DNA from: Hedera helix
Lineage: Eukaryota > Streptophyta > Magnoliopsida > Apiales > Araliaceae
DNA: 64,000 nucleotides
NCBI GenBank assembly: GCA_947179155.2
Contig: OX359264.1
Coordinates: forward strand, 58,183,202-58,247,201
Direction: 5' to 3'
The position numbers were made by a program, and so were the translations under genes. Of the stretch, positions 1 to 11,900 are shown in pieces. Within the stretch, counting starts at the first letter, position 1, and the number at the start of each line of letters is the position of its first letter. The notes under the pieces were generated by a model. It worked only from the letters and a program-made list of their open reading frames with translations. It was not told where the DNA came from and searched no databases.

Positions 1-2
1 GG

Positions 3-1757
3 ACAAGAAGCGGGGCTGGGGTAATTCTCACCTCCCCAGAAGGCTTCAAGGTACAACAATCTATCCGGTTCGGGTTCATGGCCACTAACAACATAGCCGA
101 ATACGAAGCACTAGTGGCAGGATTGAAATTGGCCCGAAGTCTGGAAGTAAAAAACTTGACAATTTACAGCGACTCCCAACTGGTTGTGAAGCAAGTGCTG
201 GGAGAATATGAAGCAAGGAAAGTTCATTTACAAGCCTATCTGCATCTGGTTCGGTCATTATTAACGTCTTTCCCGAAGTATCAGATAGTAGGCGTGGTCA
301 GATCGGAAAATACTATGGCCGATGTTCTTTCAAAACTGGCAACCACCGATCAGGGGGAGTTAGATGGGGCAGTATACCTAGAAAATCTTCAACAACCAAG
401 CACCCTCGTTCAGACAGTAATGGATATTGAACAGGGGGATTCGTGGATGACCCCTATCTTCAAATTTCTCTTGAATGGTGAATTGCCCGAAGACAAAGCT
501 CTGGCCCGAAGAATAAAGTACAAATCCACCAAGTACTGTATTCACAATGACCATCTGTACCGAAGATCTTACTCTTCCCCATTGCTTCGATGTCTCGACC
601 CTAGGGAATCCAATTATTCTCTTCGGGAAGTTCATGAAGGAATCTGCGGGGATCACGTGGGAGCAAAAGCACTTGCCCATAAAATTTTACGACAAGGATA
701 TTTTTGCCCGACAATGCTTGAAGATGCCAAAGACTTCGTCAAAAAATGTCACAAGTGCCAAATATTTGCATCCGTCCCACACCAACCTCCCGAGGAATTA
801 TCCCCTATACTCTCCCCGATACCATTTTCTGTGTGGGGAATAGACATTTTGGGCCCTCTTCCCCAGGGTAAGGGGCAAGTGAAGTTTGTAATCGTCGCTA
901 TCGATTATTTCACCAAGTGGGTAGAAGCCAAACCACTTGAGAAGATCACCGAGCATACATGTCTTCAATTCTTCAAAGAGCAAGTGGTCTATCGGTTCGG
1001 CATCCCGATGATTCTGATTTCCGACAACGGCCTTCAATTTGTTGGGAAAACATTCGAGGGATTCTTGACAGAGCTTAACATCCAACATCGACGGACCTCG
1101 GTAGCTCATCCACAAGCAAATGGTCAAGTAGAAGTAACGAACAGAACACTTCTTCATGGCATTAAAAGAAGGTTGGAGGATGCTAAGGGTGCTTGGCCCG
1201 AGGAGCTTTTGCATGTCCTTTGGGCCTACCGAACAACTCCTCGGACTACTACTGGGGAGACACCTTTTAAGATGGCCTATGGTTCCGAAGCCCTGATACC
1301 TATTGAGATCGGAGTACCTTCTCCGAGAGTCTTAAACTTCGACGAAATACTCAATAGCGAAGGTCTTCGGTTAAACCTCGACTTATTAGAAGAGGAACGT
1401 GACTCAGTTGTCCTCAGATTGGCTGCTTATCAACAACGAACTGCTCGGCACTTCAACAAAAATGTTAAAAGCAGGTCATTCAATGTGGGCGATTTGGTCC
1501 TTCGACAAGCTGAGGCATCCACTCCTCGGGAAACCGGCAAACTTATGCCAACATGGGAAGGACCATACTTAGTGATCGAAGTGCTGAGGGCTGGAACTTA
1601 CAAGCTTCAGGGCATGGATGGAAAAAATGTTCCAAATACTTGGCATGCTATTCGGCTTCGTAGGAGAACAGCATCTCCATCAACGTCTTCAGATCAGCCC
1701 CCTCGGCACCGGCTTCGGCGAAGGGAATCATTGAGGTACCCAAGGCAGACGTATTGA
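3..1757 (+). CDS. Tat-type pol polyprotein, C-terminal part (RNase H and integrase), 5' partial
   Basis: The frame is open from base 3, so the methionine at 78 is internal. The first ~100 residues are a retroelement RNase H of the additional (archaeal-like) type, with NNIAEYEAL and YSDSQLVV carrying acidic catalytic residues. Integrase follows: a zinc-binding N-terminus ending in CHKC (about nt 748-760), then a DDE core with WGIDILGPLP (nt ~835), SDNG (nt ~1021) and HPQANGQVE (nt ~1108-1134). The C-terminal region has the WEGPY motif. The last ~35 residues are basic and unusual. The ORF ends at 1755-1757 and overlaps the 3' end of the antisense ORF by 110 bases, tail to tail. No stop or frameshift occurs in the visible part, so this copy looks fairly young. 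It would act in the retroviral-like particle and nucleus, degrading the RNA template and inserting the cDNA. Confidence 0.88.
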   Translation, partial: TRSGAGVILTSPEGFKVQQSIRFGFMATNNIAEYEALVAGLKLARSLEVKNLTIYSDSQLVVKQVLGEYEARKVHLQAYLHLVRSLLTSFPKYQIVGVVRSENTMADVLSKLATTDQGELDGAVYLENLQQPSTLVQTVMDIEQGDSWMTPIFKFLLNGELPEDKALARRIKYKSTKYCIHNDHLYRRSYSSPLLRCLDPRESNYSLREVHEGICGDHVGAKALAHKILRQGYFCPTMLEDAKDFVKKCHKCQIFASVPHQPPEELSPILSPIPFSVWGIDILGPLPQGKGQVKFVIVAIDYFTKWVEAKPLEKITEHTCLQFFKEQVVYRFGIPMILISDNGLQFVGKTFEGFLTELNIQHRRTSVAHPQANGQVEVTNRTLLHGIKRRLEDAKGAWPEELLHVLWAYRTTPRTTTGETPFKMAYGSEALIPIEIGVPSPRVLNFDEILNSEGLRLNLDLLEEERDSVVLRLAAYQQRTARHFNKNVKSRSFNVGDLVLRQAEASTPRETGKLMPTWEGPYLVIEVLRAGTYKLQGMDGKNVPNTWHAIRLRRRTASPSTSSDQPPRHRLRRRESLRYPRQTY

Positions 1758-2098
1758 CCCCCTCCTCGGGCCTAGGACCCCCGGACGATATTGGGGGATC
1801 CATCGGACCTCCTTGGGTGCTTGAAGGCTCTTGACCTTCAGCGGGTCTTTTCCCTTTATTTTGAGGAGGGGCAGCAACGGGTTCCTCTGGCTGCCTGATG
1901 ACGTTCTGCTCGGCAGGAGGATTGGTCGTCGTCCCAGCTTGGGAGGATGGGGCCTGCTGGGTTCGTGCCTCCAGCACGGATCTCAGGACCAACCTCCTCC
2001 TCTTTACTCTCGGTCTGCTGGCCCCCGAGTCTTCGGCAGCAGACTTTTCTCCTTCGGTGGGCTTGATAGTATCATCCACCTGAGGAGATCCCGAGCCC
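1648..2098 (-). pseudogene. Tat antisense ORF, 3' portion (C-terminal half, split by nested insertion)
   Basis: This is the downstream half of the antisense ORF whose 5' part lies at 12241-13276. Removing the chromovirus and one copy of the gtctc target duplication restores an uninterrupted frame through the join. The segment encodes about 150 residues rich in Pro, Ser, Glu and Gly, with a basic RPRVKRRRL cluster that could be a nuclear localisation signal. It ends at 1648, inside the last 110 bases of the convergent pol frame. No catalytic motif is visible. The product of the present, split locus would be truncated. Confidence 0.75.
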
Positions 2099-2885
2099 GT
2101 CTCTGTAAGACCCCGAATTTATGAAATACAAAATTTAATTTTTCTTCATATATATTTTTCCTGAAACAGTAAATGGTTAAATTGACAAAATTGAAAGTTA
2201 AGGATGTTATGTGCAAATTTTATTTTGTCGGACAATATTCTTTTTGTCGGGGAATATTCGTTTTGTCGGGGAATATTCGGGCCGTACGACGGCGCCGAAA
2301 TAACAAATTATTTGTGGACCCCACAACGGAATATTTGTCGGATATAGAAAACGACAGAAGTAACCTTTTTAAATAAAAATAGTCAACGGTGTTAACTGTT
2401 AAAATACCGGTGATAAAAGAATAGTAGCATACGGTAATTTATGGTATTTTCTGTAGCACACGGTACTCTACAGTAGCACACGGTATTGCACAGTGTCTCA
2501 TATTATTGGTCTGATAATTGACACCGTAATTGTTACGCATCATTTCATCAATAATTGTCACTGCATAATATTTTATATTATCAATTCAATTATTGTTGCT
2601 ACACAGTATTTTGCATTATTGATTCAATAATTTTCATTACACTGTATTTCATATCATCGAGCCAATAATTGTTGGTGCACTGTAGTTTAAAATTATTGAA
2701 TCTAATAATTGTCACAGTAGCAAATACACTATAATTTATATTATTAAATTAATAAAAATATGTAACGTGTTTCTTACATTATTGTGGTAACATTATTTTA
2801 TATGTTGGACTCACAGGAAGAATAAATAAATAAATAAATAAATAAATAAAAAATAAAATAATTAATTTTACTATTTGAAATAGTA

Positions 2886-2932
2886 ACGTGAATAGTGACG
2901 TGAATAGTAACGTGAATAGTACGTGAATAGTA
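2886..2932 (+). promoter_or_regulatory. Tandem ACGTGAATAGT motifs in LTR upstream region
   Basis: Four copies of ACGTGAATAGT lie about 140-190 bases upstream of the TATA box. The 3' LTR has three (about 9717-9751) and the solo LTR only one (about 34877). ACGTG is the core bound by plant bZIP factors, so a stress- or hormone-responsive enhancer is plausible. That role is inferred only. Confidence 0.4.
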
Positions 2933-3073
2933 AGAAACATGTGGGACCCATTGTGGGGCCCACATGAAATGTGAGAAATGTGAGAATTTGCTGAAGAGTT
3001 GGTGGAGGCTGCGCAGCAGCCTCTGCTGAATTTTTTTCTGTTCACCTACCACGCATAGTAACTTATTTTCTCC

Positions 3074-3081
3074 TATAAATA
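3074..3081 (+). promoter_or_regulatory. TATA box of the 5' LTR
   Basis: TATAAATA, preceded by a pyrimidine stretch. The same box is at 9893-9900 in the 3' LTR and 35027-35034 in the solo LTR. RNA start would be expected roughly 30 bases downstream. Confidence 0.65.
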
Positions 3082-3655
3082 GCTTGCTCAGCTGAATAGA
3101 AAAATCACACCTAAAACATAAAATTTTTCTATAAGAATTTTATGAGTTTTCTCTGAGAATAGTAAGGTTATTTTGAGAGTTTGAAAGCCAAAAGGAGTGC
3201 AGGAATTTTTCAAGTAAGTGTTTTATTAAAGAGTAGTAATTTCATAAATTCCTATTTTTCACGGTATTCACAAATCTTCCTTTAGAAGACTCTTCTTTGA
3301 GAAGATTCATTTTTAAAAGCTTTCTTTGGAATATTATTTTAAAAACTATTTTAAAGTTGTTATATTATACTACAAAAATTATGTTAAATATATATAATTT
3401 TGATAGTTCATAATATACGAGTTATCATATACTTTGAAATTTATATGTGGTAATTACTAATTATATTAAAAATATATAGGTTGATCAATCTCATTTAAAT
3501 CAATATCCAGTCACGTGTTAAGGTAAGGGGTATCATTCTTTGCATCATCATAAATAGATATTATTTTCTTTCTTACTTGAAGGGATTATCATTCTTTGAT
3601 TCTCGAAAATAATATCGTTTCTTTCTTGTGCCATTTACTTCCATGTATTCAAATT

Positions 3656-4053
3656 GTGGGAATAACCTTACGGCGCGGTTTACCGCCTGTTGGTGAATAA
3701 CCTTTTGTATTCATTCCTTATTAATCTTTGAGAATAACCTTACGGTGCGGATTATCGCCTGTTTGGTGAATAACTCTTCGTGTTCAAATTCTATTAAATT
3801 GTGGGAATAACCTTACGGTGCGGATTACGCCTGTTTGGTGAATAACTCTTCGTGTTCAAATTCTATTAAATTGTGGGAATAACCTTACGGTGCGGATTAC
3901 GCCTGTTTGGTGAATAACTCTTCGTGTTCAAATTCTATTAAATTGTGGGAATAACCTTACGGTGCGGATTACGCCTGTTTGGTGAATAACTATTCGTATT
4001 CAAATTGATGGGAATAACCTTACGGTGCGGATTATCGCCTGTTGGTGAATAAC
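3656..4053 (+). repeat. Six-copy ~72-bp tandem array inside the 5' LTR
   Basis: Units begin gtgggaataaccttacgg and end near ttcaaattctattaaa. The central units are almost identical and the outer ones diverged. The same array is at 10489-10886 in the 3' LTR (six units) and, with five units, at 35706-36022 in the solo LTR. Array length therefore varies between family members. Confidence 0.9.
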
Positions 4054-5409
4054 CCTTGTTATTTGTCTCGTGTGGAAATAATTTGTCTACACGAATTATC
4101 ACATGACACTTTTATTCCATATTCGTAAGTGATATCATTTTCCTTTATACTCATAAGGGATACCATCTTTTTCATCTTCCATTATTCAAACTTACTATGG
4201 TAAGGGATATTAATTCCCTTCACCTTTTGTTAATCAAACCTGCTACGGTAAGGGATATTATTTTCTTCCATACACCTAAATCGAAACTTATTATGGAACT
4301 ATTGCTTCTATAATTCCTGAAAATATTATATGTTCCATAATAGTTGAATTTCATTAGTTCAACTGAACCTTCCTATTTTCTGAACATTTCTATTGAACTG
4401 TAATCGTTATTCTGAACTGTGGATCTTGAATATCATTTTTAAATTTCACTCCACATCATGTTGGCAATTTGGACATTATTTGAATCTGCACAAAGTAAAC
4501 TTCCGATACTTATTGTTTATCCTGTTCTTCTGTTCATCATTTGTATCACTGTTATTTGTATTAATCATCAAGAATCAAGCTGTTGTGAATATCTGTGGCC
4601 GGGGGCACAGATGTGATATAATTGTTGAACAGATGATAGGTTAAAGGCGATATACTAGGTTAAAGGCGATACATCTGTTCGGTGTCTTTTATGACACGTG
4701 GTGAATGTTCTCTTTGGCCCGTAGTGCAAAGATGAACTGTTGGTTGGTATGATTATGACCAAAGGCTGAATCTGGTATAATCATGACCGTTGGTGTTATA
4801 TTGAATGTCTTTGGCCCGTAGTGCAAAGACGAACTGTTGATCTGCATGATTATGACCAGGAACTGTGAAGTTGTATTATCTTGACTAATGGTATTTCAGA
4901 TGATAAAAGTTGATGATATTTTTACTAAAAAGAGAAGCGAGTGGACATTATAGTCTGCATTATTCTTCTAATAGATTGCTCATTCCGCTGCTATTATTGA
5001 TCTGAACATTGTTTAAGAATTTAACTACAGTTTTTGATATAAACCTTGTAGTCTATTGTATTCTATCAAGAACTCAACTGTTGAAGGCTAATGATAAATT
5101 ATTCGTCATTATCTTAGTCATGATATTTCTTACTGGGCTATTTGAGCTCACCCTTTCTTTTCGTTCCATTGTTTTTCAACAGGAGATGAGAACGTAACGG
5201 GGTCTAGCCGGGGAATGGAGTGAGAGTGCGGGGATAGCTATCATAGTCTTCACGTGTTATAAAATAGTGTGGCAATAATAATGAAGACTTAGTTGTGTTG
5301 TATTATCCACTGTATTGTTGTACGTTGTATTTCATTGTAATAATTTTGTTGTAGTCTTTTGACGACTCAAGTTTGGGCTGTGTGGGCCTAGATTTGGGGG
5401 CGTCACAGT

Positions 5410-5421
5410 TGGCATCAGAGC
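5410..5421 (+). other. Primer binding site (initiator tRNA-Met)
   Basis: TGGCATCAGAGC, two bases after the 5' LTR. It differs by one base from TGGTATCAGAGC, the complement of the plant initiator tRNA-Met 3' end used by many plant retrotransposons. Confidence 0.85.
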
Positions 5422-5606
5422 TTAGGGATATGGTCTTTAATGGAGATCTGGGGTAGAACTAGGAGGGGAGAGGCGAATATAATTAGTCACTAGCGTGTCC
5501 CACCTAAATTAGATTTTATTATCTAATGAGTTGATTTGAATATAGGGACATGAAGTGATGAGTCAGTTTATTTGAACTAACATCTATTTTGTGACCACAG
5601 ATAAGT

Positions 5607-6215
5607 ATGTCATCTGGAAATCAGGAGGTTAACCACGGAGTACCTGAAGTGAATGTAGAGGCCACAAACAATTCTTCTACAAACTCAGAGTTGAATAATT
5701 TGCCTAAAGCAAAAATTATTTGTATCCGATCTAAAGAAGAAGAAGGTGAAAGTTCTACCGTCGTTCTTCCAAATTCGTTCTTTAAAGGATATCCGGAACT
5801 TGCGGAAATTGTTGCCTTTAATTTGCTCGACAGTTGGAAACATATCATCACCTGGTTATGCTCGATAACAAAGGATCAAAATATATGGACGTTTCATATA
5901 AGTCTTTGGGATTTATGGTGTTCGAGCTATGATTTTCAAGATTATTTAAAAATGATGTATCTATACTTTTGGGCGTTACAATTTAGAGGAATTCAGGTTA
6001 AGTTAGTCACTATCGTGGAAACTGTAGTCTATCGAAAATACTATTTTAATGGAAATCATTGGTACGCTACTACTGATGAAGTTGAAGAATCTGAGAAACA
6101 GTTCGTTAGAGAACTATTTCGTGGTATCCCCATGGTTGAAATACGTGAAGATCCGGATGAAGTATATGGGACTCGATTTGATGACGACAGCCTTGATGAT
6201 CAAGAAATCGAATGA
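5607..6215 (+). CDS. Unrecognised 202-aa ORF at the gag position of the chromovirus
   Basis: It starts at an ATG 197 bases after the primer site and is open for 202 codons. The first ~45 residues are Asn/Ser/Glu rich, the middle is rich in Trp, Tyr and Phe (HIITWLCSITKDQNIW, WDLWCSSYDF), and the end is very acidic (DPDEV...DDDSLDDQEIE). No CCHC zinc knuckle and no gag core motif are visible, although gag would be expected here. I do not recognise the family. It overlaps the protease frame (+1) at its 3' end. It may be a heavily changed gag remnant, a captured host fragment, or chance. Composition is close to its surroundings. Confidence that it is translated is low. Confidence 0.35.
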   Translation: MSSGNQEVNHGVPEVNVEATNNSSTNSELNNLPKAKIICIRSKEEEGESSTVVLPNSFFKGYPELAEIVAFNLLDSWKHIITWLCSITKDQNIWTFHISLWDLWCSSYDFQDYLKMMYLYFWALQFRGIQVKLVTIVETVVYRKYYFNGNHWYATTDEVEESEKQFVRELFRGIPMVEIREDPDEVYGTRFDDDSLDDQEIE

Positions 6216-8939
6216 GGTGATGACCGGTAAGCTATTCATCAATTCTCGAGAAGTCTATGCCATGTTAGATATTGACTCTATCCACTCTTTTATCTCACCT
6301 ATATGTACTCAACGTTTAAATTTGCCTATTGAAAACTTAAATCTTGTCTTATCAGTTGAAATCTCATTGGGAGAAATACCTATTACATTTACTATCTATA
6401 AATCTTGCCTAGTTTAAATCAACAACCTCACATTACCTGTTGACCTTATTTCTTTGGAGATGCACGAATTTGATGTGATTTTAGGAATTGATTGGTTGAC
6501 TACCCATCATGCTAAAATTGATTGTTTTCATAAGATTATTAGTTTTCATATTCCTAATCAACCTGTCATGCAAATTCAAGCAACTAAACCATTGAAATCT
6601 ATAACTGTTATTTCTAGCCATAAAGCCATTCGTTTATTGAAAAACGGATGTCAAGCCTTTTTAGCTCATGTCACTGATTTGAACAAAAATACGTCAAACT
6701 TGAATGATATTCCCATTGTTAATGAGTTTCCTGACGTTTTTCCTGAAGAACTTCCTGGCTTATCCCCAAACCGAGAAATTGAATTCTGTATCGATCTTGA
6801 ACCCGATACTAAACCCTTTTCCAAAGCTCAATACCAAATGGCTCCCATAGAACGCCAAGAGATGAAAGTTTGATTATTAGATATCGGTATCATTCGAGCG
6901 AGGAATACGAGAAGAGTTTTCAAGAACTCAAGAGGAGACTTGTTTCAGCTCCTGTTCTGACCATTCCATCAGGATCAGGAGAATTCGTCATATATAGCGA
7001 TGCTTCAGGCAAAGGTCTAGGTTGTGTCCTTATGCAACATGGAAAGGTTATAGCTTATGCCTCTCGACAACTCAAAGATTATGAGAAAAATTATCCCACT
7101 CATGATCTAGAATTGGCAACAGTCGTTTTCACGTTGAAGATCTGGAGACACTACTTGTACGGAGAAAAAGTGGATATCTATACGGATCATAAAAGTCTCA
7201 AGTATTTCTTCACCCAGAAGGAACCTAACATGCGACAACGACGTTGGCTTGAGCTGTTGAAGGATTACGACCACACAATCCAGTATCACCCGGGAAAGGC
7301 GAACGTTGTAGCTGACGCTTTGAGCAGAAGATCTTATGCGAGTACAAGTGCACTGCTGACAACACAAAAGTGTATTTTGTACGACTTGCAAAAGATGGAG
7401 ATACAGCTAAAAACATCAGGGACCCACTCGAAGATTGCTCACGTGCGAGTAAAACCGGCTTTAATGGATAAAATTAAAGCTGCTCAAGCTACCGTTCCGG
7501 AACTGATGAACATGATGAAGAAAGTACAAGAAGGTGTCATCCCCGAAGCAAGAATCGACGAGACAGGAATACTTCGAGTTAACTCTCGACTCTGTGTTCC
7601 TAACGATCCTGATTTGAAGCATAAAATCATGATGGAGGCACACAACACGCCATTTGCAATCCACCCAGGAGGTACCAAGATGTATCGAGATCTTCGACAT
7701 ACATTTTGGTGGAACAATATGAAAAGGGAAATTGCAGAGTTTATCTCAAGGTGCCTAACTTGTCAACGTGTCAAGGCAGAGCATCAAGTACCTAAGGGTC
7801 CTTTACAACCACTTGAGGTTCCCGAATGGAAGTGGGAACACATCAATATGGATTTCGTGATGGGTCTTCCCAAAGTTTCTCAAGGCTTAGATGCAATTTG
7901 GGTCATCGTAGATAGATTGACCAAATCCGCTCATTTCTTGCCTATACGAGAAAACTTTTCACTTGAACGTCTTGCCGGTATGTACATAAATGAAATCGTG
8001 AGACTGCATGGCATGCCAGTTTCCATAGTTTCTGATCGAGATCCTAGATTCACTTCACGCTTTTGGATCAGTCTACAAAAAGCTATGGGCACTGAACTAC
8101 GTTTTAGTTCTGCATACCATCCTCAAACGGACGGACAATCGGAAAGGACGATCCAGACCCTCGAAGATCTTTTGAGACTTTGCGTACAAGATTTCAAAGG
8201 AAGTTGGGATAAGTACTTGCCATTGGTGGAATTTTCCTACAACAACAGTTACCAAGCAAGTATAGGTATGGCTCCATTCGAGGCTTTATATGGACGCAAG
8301 TGTCGCTCTCCAGTATGTTGGAATGAGGTAGGAGAAGCAAAACTGTTGGGACCTGAGTTGATACGCTTGACAACAGAAAAGATCCAAATGATCCGACAAT
8401 GAATACAGACCGCACAAGAACGACAAAAGAATTACGCTGATCTTCATCGGAGAGACGAAAGTTTCAACGTCGGAGATCATGTATTCTTACGTGTTTCTCC
8501 ATGGAAAGGGGTAACGAGATTCGGAAAAAGAGGAAAGCTTAACCCTCGATTTATTGGCCCATTTGAAATCCTCGATCGGGTGGGAACTGTAGCTTACAGA
8601 CTAGCCTTACCACCAAGTATGTCTCGCATCCATAACGTTTTTCACATATCTATGTTACGTAAATATGTGAAGGACCCAAACCACGTCATTGAGTTAGAAC
8701 CAGACGTTATAGCAGAAGATTTAACGTATGAGGAAGTACCTGTTAAGATCCTAGATAAGAAGGAGCAGATCTTACGCTCAAAGGTTATACCTCAAGTTAA
8801 GGTTTTATGGAGGAACCAAGATATTGAGGAAATGACCTGGGAGCTAGAATCTGAGATGAAGTCTAGGTATCCATACCTCTTCGAAATGCCAGGTACGTCA
8901 ATTTCGGGGACGAAATTTCATAAGGAGGGGAGGTTGTAA
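6210..8939 (+). pseudogene. Chromovirus pol remnant: protease, RT stub, RNase H, integrase, chromodomain
   Basis: Protease: the usual D-S-G active site reads D-I-D before SIHSF (nt ~6262-6294), and a TAA follows at 6415-6417. The ILGIDWL motif (~6481) and the start of RT (FPDVFPEELPGL, ~6727) are present. Just after MAPIERQEMKV comes TGA (6871-6873), and within ~30 bases the sequence jumps to RNase H (SFQELKRRLVSAPVL, ~6915), in another frame. The ~250-residue RT core with its catalytic YxDD is gone. RNase H (YSDASGKGLGC, HDLELA, YTDHKS, VVADALS) and integrase (CLTC at ~7755, MDFVMGLP, SDRDPRF, HPQTDGQSE) are intact to TGA 8400-8402, which probably replaces an Arg codon. After it come GPF and chromodomain-like segments to the stop at 8937-8939. 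Confidence 0.9.
8922..8933 (+). other. Polypurine tract of the chromovirus
   Basis: AAGGAGGGGAGG followed by one T, then the 3' LTR. This is the plus-strand primer for cDNA synthesis. Confidence 0.85.
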
Positions 8940-11900
8940 GACCCCGAATTTATGAAATACAAAATTTAATTTTTCTTCATATATATTTTTCCTGAAACAG
9001 TAAATGGTTAAATTGACAAAATTGAAAGTTAAGGATGTTATGTGCAAATTTTATTTTGTCGGACAATATTCTTTTTGTCGGGGAATATTCGTTTTGTCGG
9101 GGAATATTCGGGCCGTACGACGGCGCCGAAATAACAAATTATTTGTGGACCCCACAACGGAATATTTGTCGGATATAGAAAACGACAGAAGTAACCTTTT
9201 TAAATAAAAATAGTCAACGGTGTTAACTGTTAAAATACCGGTGATAAAAGAATAGTAGCATACGGTAATTTATGGTATTTTCTGTAGCACACGGTACTCT
9301 ACAGTAGCACACGGTATTGCACAGTGTCTCATATTATTGGTCTGATAATTGACACCGTAATTGTTACGCATCATTTCATCAATAATTGTCACTGCATAAT
9401 ATTTTATATTATCAATTCAATTATTGTTGCTACACAGTATTTTGCATTATTGATTCAATAATTGTCATTACACTGTATTTCATATCATCGAGCCAATAAT
9501 TGTTGGTGCACTGTAGTTTAAAATTATTGAATCTAATAATTGTCACAGTAGCAAATACACTATAATTTATATTATTAAATTAATAAAAATATGTAACGTG
9601 TTTCTTACATTATTGTGGTAACATTATTTTATATGTTGGACTCACAGGAAGAATAAATAAATAAATAAATAAATAAATAAAAAATAAAATAATTAATTTT
9701 ACTATTTGAAATAGTGACGTGAATAGTGACGTGAATAGTACGTGAATAGTAAGAAACATGTGGGACCCATTGTGGGGCCCACATGAAATGTGAGAAATGT
9801 GAGAATTTGCTGAAGAGTTGGTGGAGGCTGCGCAGCAGCCTCTGCTGAATTTTTTTCTGTTCACCTACCACGCATAGTAACTTATTTTCTCCTATAAATA
9901 GCTTGCTCAGCTGAATAGAAAAATCACACCTAAAACATAAAATTTTTCTATAAGAATTTTATGAGTTTTCTCTGAGAATAGTAAGGTTATTTTGAGAGTT
10001 TGAAAGCCAAAAGGAGTGCAGGAATTTTTCAAGTAAGTGTTTTATTAAAGAGTAGTAATTTCATAAATTCCTATTTTTCACGGTATTCACAAATCTTCCT
10101 TTAGAAGACTCTTCTTTGAGAAGATTCATTTTTAAAAGCTTTCTTTGGAAGATTTATTTTGGAATATTATTTTAAAAACTATTTTAAAGTTGTTATATTA
10201 TACTACAAAAATTATGTTAAATATATATAATTTTGATAGTTCATAATATACGAGTTATCATATACTTTGAAATTTATATATTGTAATTACTAATTATATT
10301 AAAAATATATAGGTTGATCAATCTCATTTAAATCAATATCCAGTCACGTGTTAAGGTAAGGGGTATCATTCTTTGCATCATCATAAATAGATATTATTTT
10401 CTTTCTTACTTGAAGGGATTATCATTCTTTGATTCTCGAAAATAATATCGTTTCTTTCTTGTGCCATTTACTTCCATGTATTCAAATTGTGGGAATAACC
10501 TTACGGCGCGGTTTACCGCCTGTTGGTGAATAACCTTTTGTATTCATTCCTTATTAATCTTTGAGAATAACCTTACGGTGCGGATTATCGCCTGTTTGGT
10601 GAATAACTCTTCGTGTTCAAATTCTATTAAATTGTGGGAATAACCTTACGGTGCGGATTACGCCTGTTTGGTGAATAACTCTTCGTGTTCAAATTCTATT
10701 AAATTGTGGGAATAACCTTACGGTGCGGATTACGCCTGTTTGGTGAATAACTCTTCGTGTTCAAATTCTATTAAATTGTGGGAATAACCTTACGGTGCGG
10801 ATTACGCCTGTTTGGTGAATAACTATTCGTATTCAAATTGATGGGAATAACCTTACGGTGCGGATTATCGCCTGTTGGTGAATAACCCTTGTTATTTGTC
10901 TCGTGTGGAAATAATTTGTCTACACGAATTATCACATGACACTTTTATTCCATATTCGTAAGTGATATCATTTTCCTTTATACTCATAAGGGATACCATC
11001 TTTTTCATCTTCCATTATTCAAACTTACTATGGTAAGGGATATTAATTCCCTTCACCTTTTGTTAATCAAACCTGCTACGGTAAGGGATATTATTTTCTT
11101 CCATACACCTAAATCGAAACTTATTATGGAACTATTGCTTCTATAATTCCTGAAAATATTATATGTTCCATAATAGTTGAATTTCATTAGTTCAACTGAA
11201 CCTTCCTATTTTCTGAACATTTCTATTGAACTGTAATCGTTATTCTGAACTGTGGATCTTGAATATCATTTTTAAATTTCACTCCACATCATGTTGGCAA
11301 TTTGGACATTATTTGAATCTGCACAAAGTAAACTTCCGATACTTATTGTTTATCCTGTTCTTCTGTTCATCATTTGTATCACTGTTATTTGTATTAATCA
11401 TCAAGAATCAAGCTGTTGTGAATATCTGTGGCCGGGGGCACAGATGTGATATAATTGTTGAACAGATGATAGGTTAAAGGCGATATACTAGGTTAAAGGC
11501 GATACATCTGTTCGGTGTCTTTTATGACACGTGGTGAATGTTCTCTTTGGCCCGTAGTGCAAAGATGAACTGTTGGTTGGTATGATTATGACCAAAGGCT
11601 GAATCTGGTATAATCATGACCGTTGGTGTTATATTGAATGTCTTTGGCCCGTAGTGCAAAGACGAACTGTTGATCTGCATGATTATGACCAGGAACTGTG
11701 AAGTTGTATTATCTTGACTAATGGTATTTCAGATGATAAAAGTTGATGATATTTTTACTAAAAAGAGAAGCGAGTGGACATTATAGTCTGCATTATTCTT
11801 CTAATAGATTGCTCATTCCGCTGCTATTATTGATCTGAACATTGTTTAAGAATTTAACTACAGTTTTTGATATAAACCTTGTAGTCTATTGTATTCTATC

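Larger units (their letters stand above)
2104..5407 (+). repeat. 5' LTR of the nested chromovirus
   Basis: 3304 bp, TG...CA bounded. It contains an (AAAT)n run (about 2822-2850), ACGTG-containing short repeats (2886-2932), an 8-bp-arm palindrome (3005-3023), a TATA box (3074-3081), a six-copy ~72-bp tandem array (3656-4053) and a repeated gtagtgcaaaga motif (about 4720 and 4816). Short ORFs inside it (for example 4393-4644) recur in the other LTRs only because the LTRs are copies. They show no protein signature. Confidence 0.95.

Noticed and set aside
2173..2376. 67-aa ORF repeated at 9004
   Set aside because: LTR sequence again, with no domain; the solo LTR breaks it.
3656..4053. Regular ~72-bp repeats as a CRISPR array
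   Set aside because: Units are contiguous, with no unique spacers, lie inside LTRs and are copied in all three LTRs.
4393..4644. 83-aa ORF repeated at 11226 and 36363
   Set aside because: It recurs only because the LTRs are copies. No protein signature, and the position is within the LTR.
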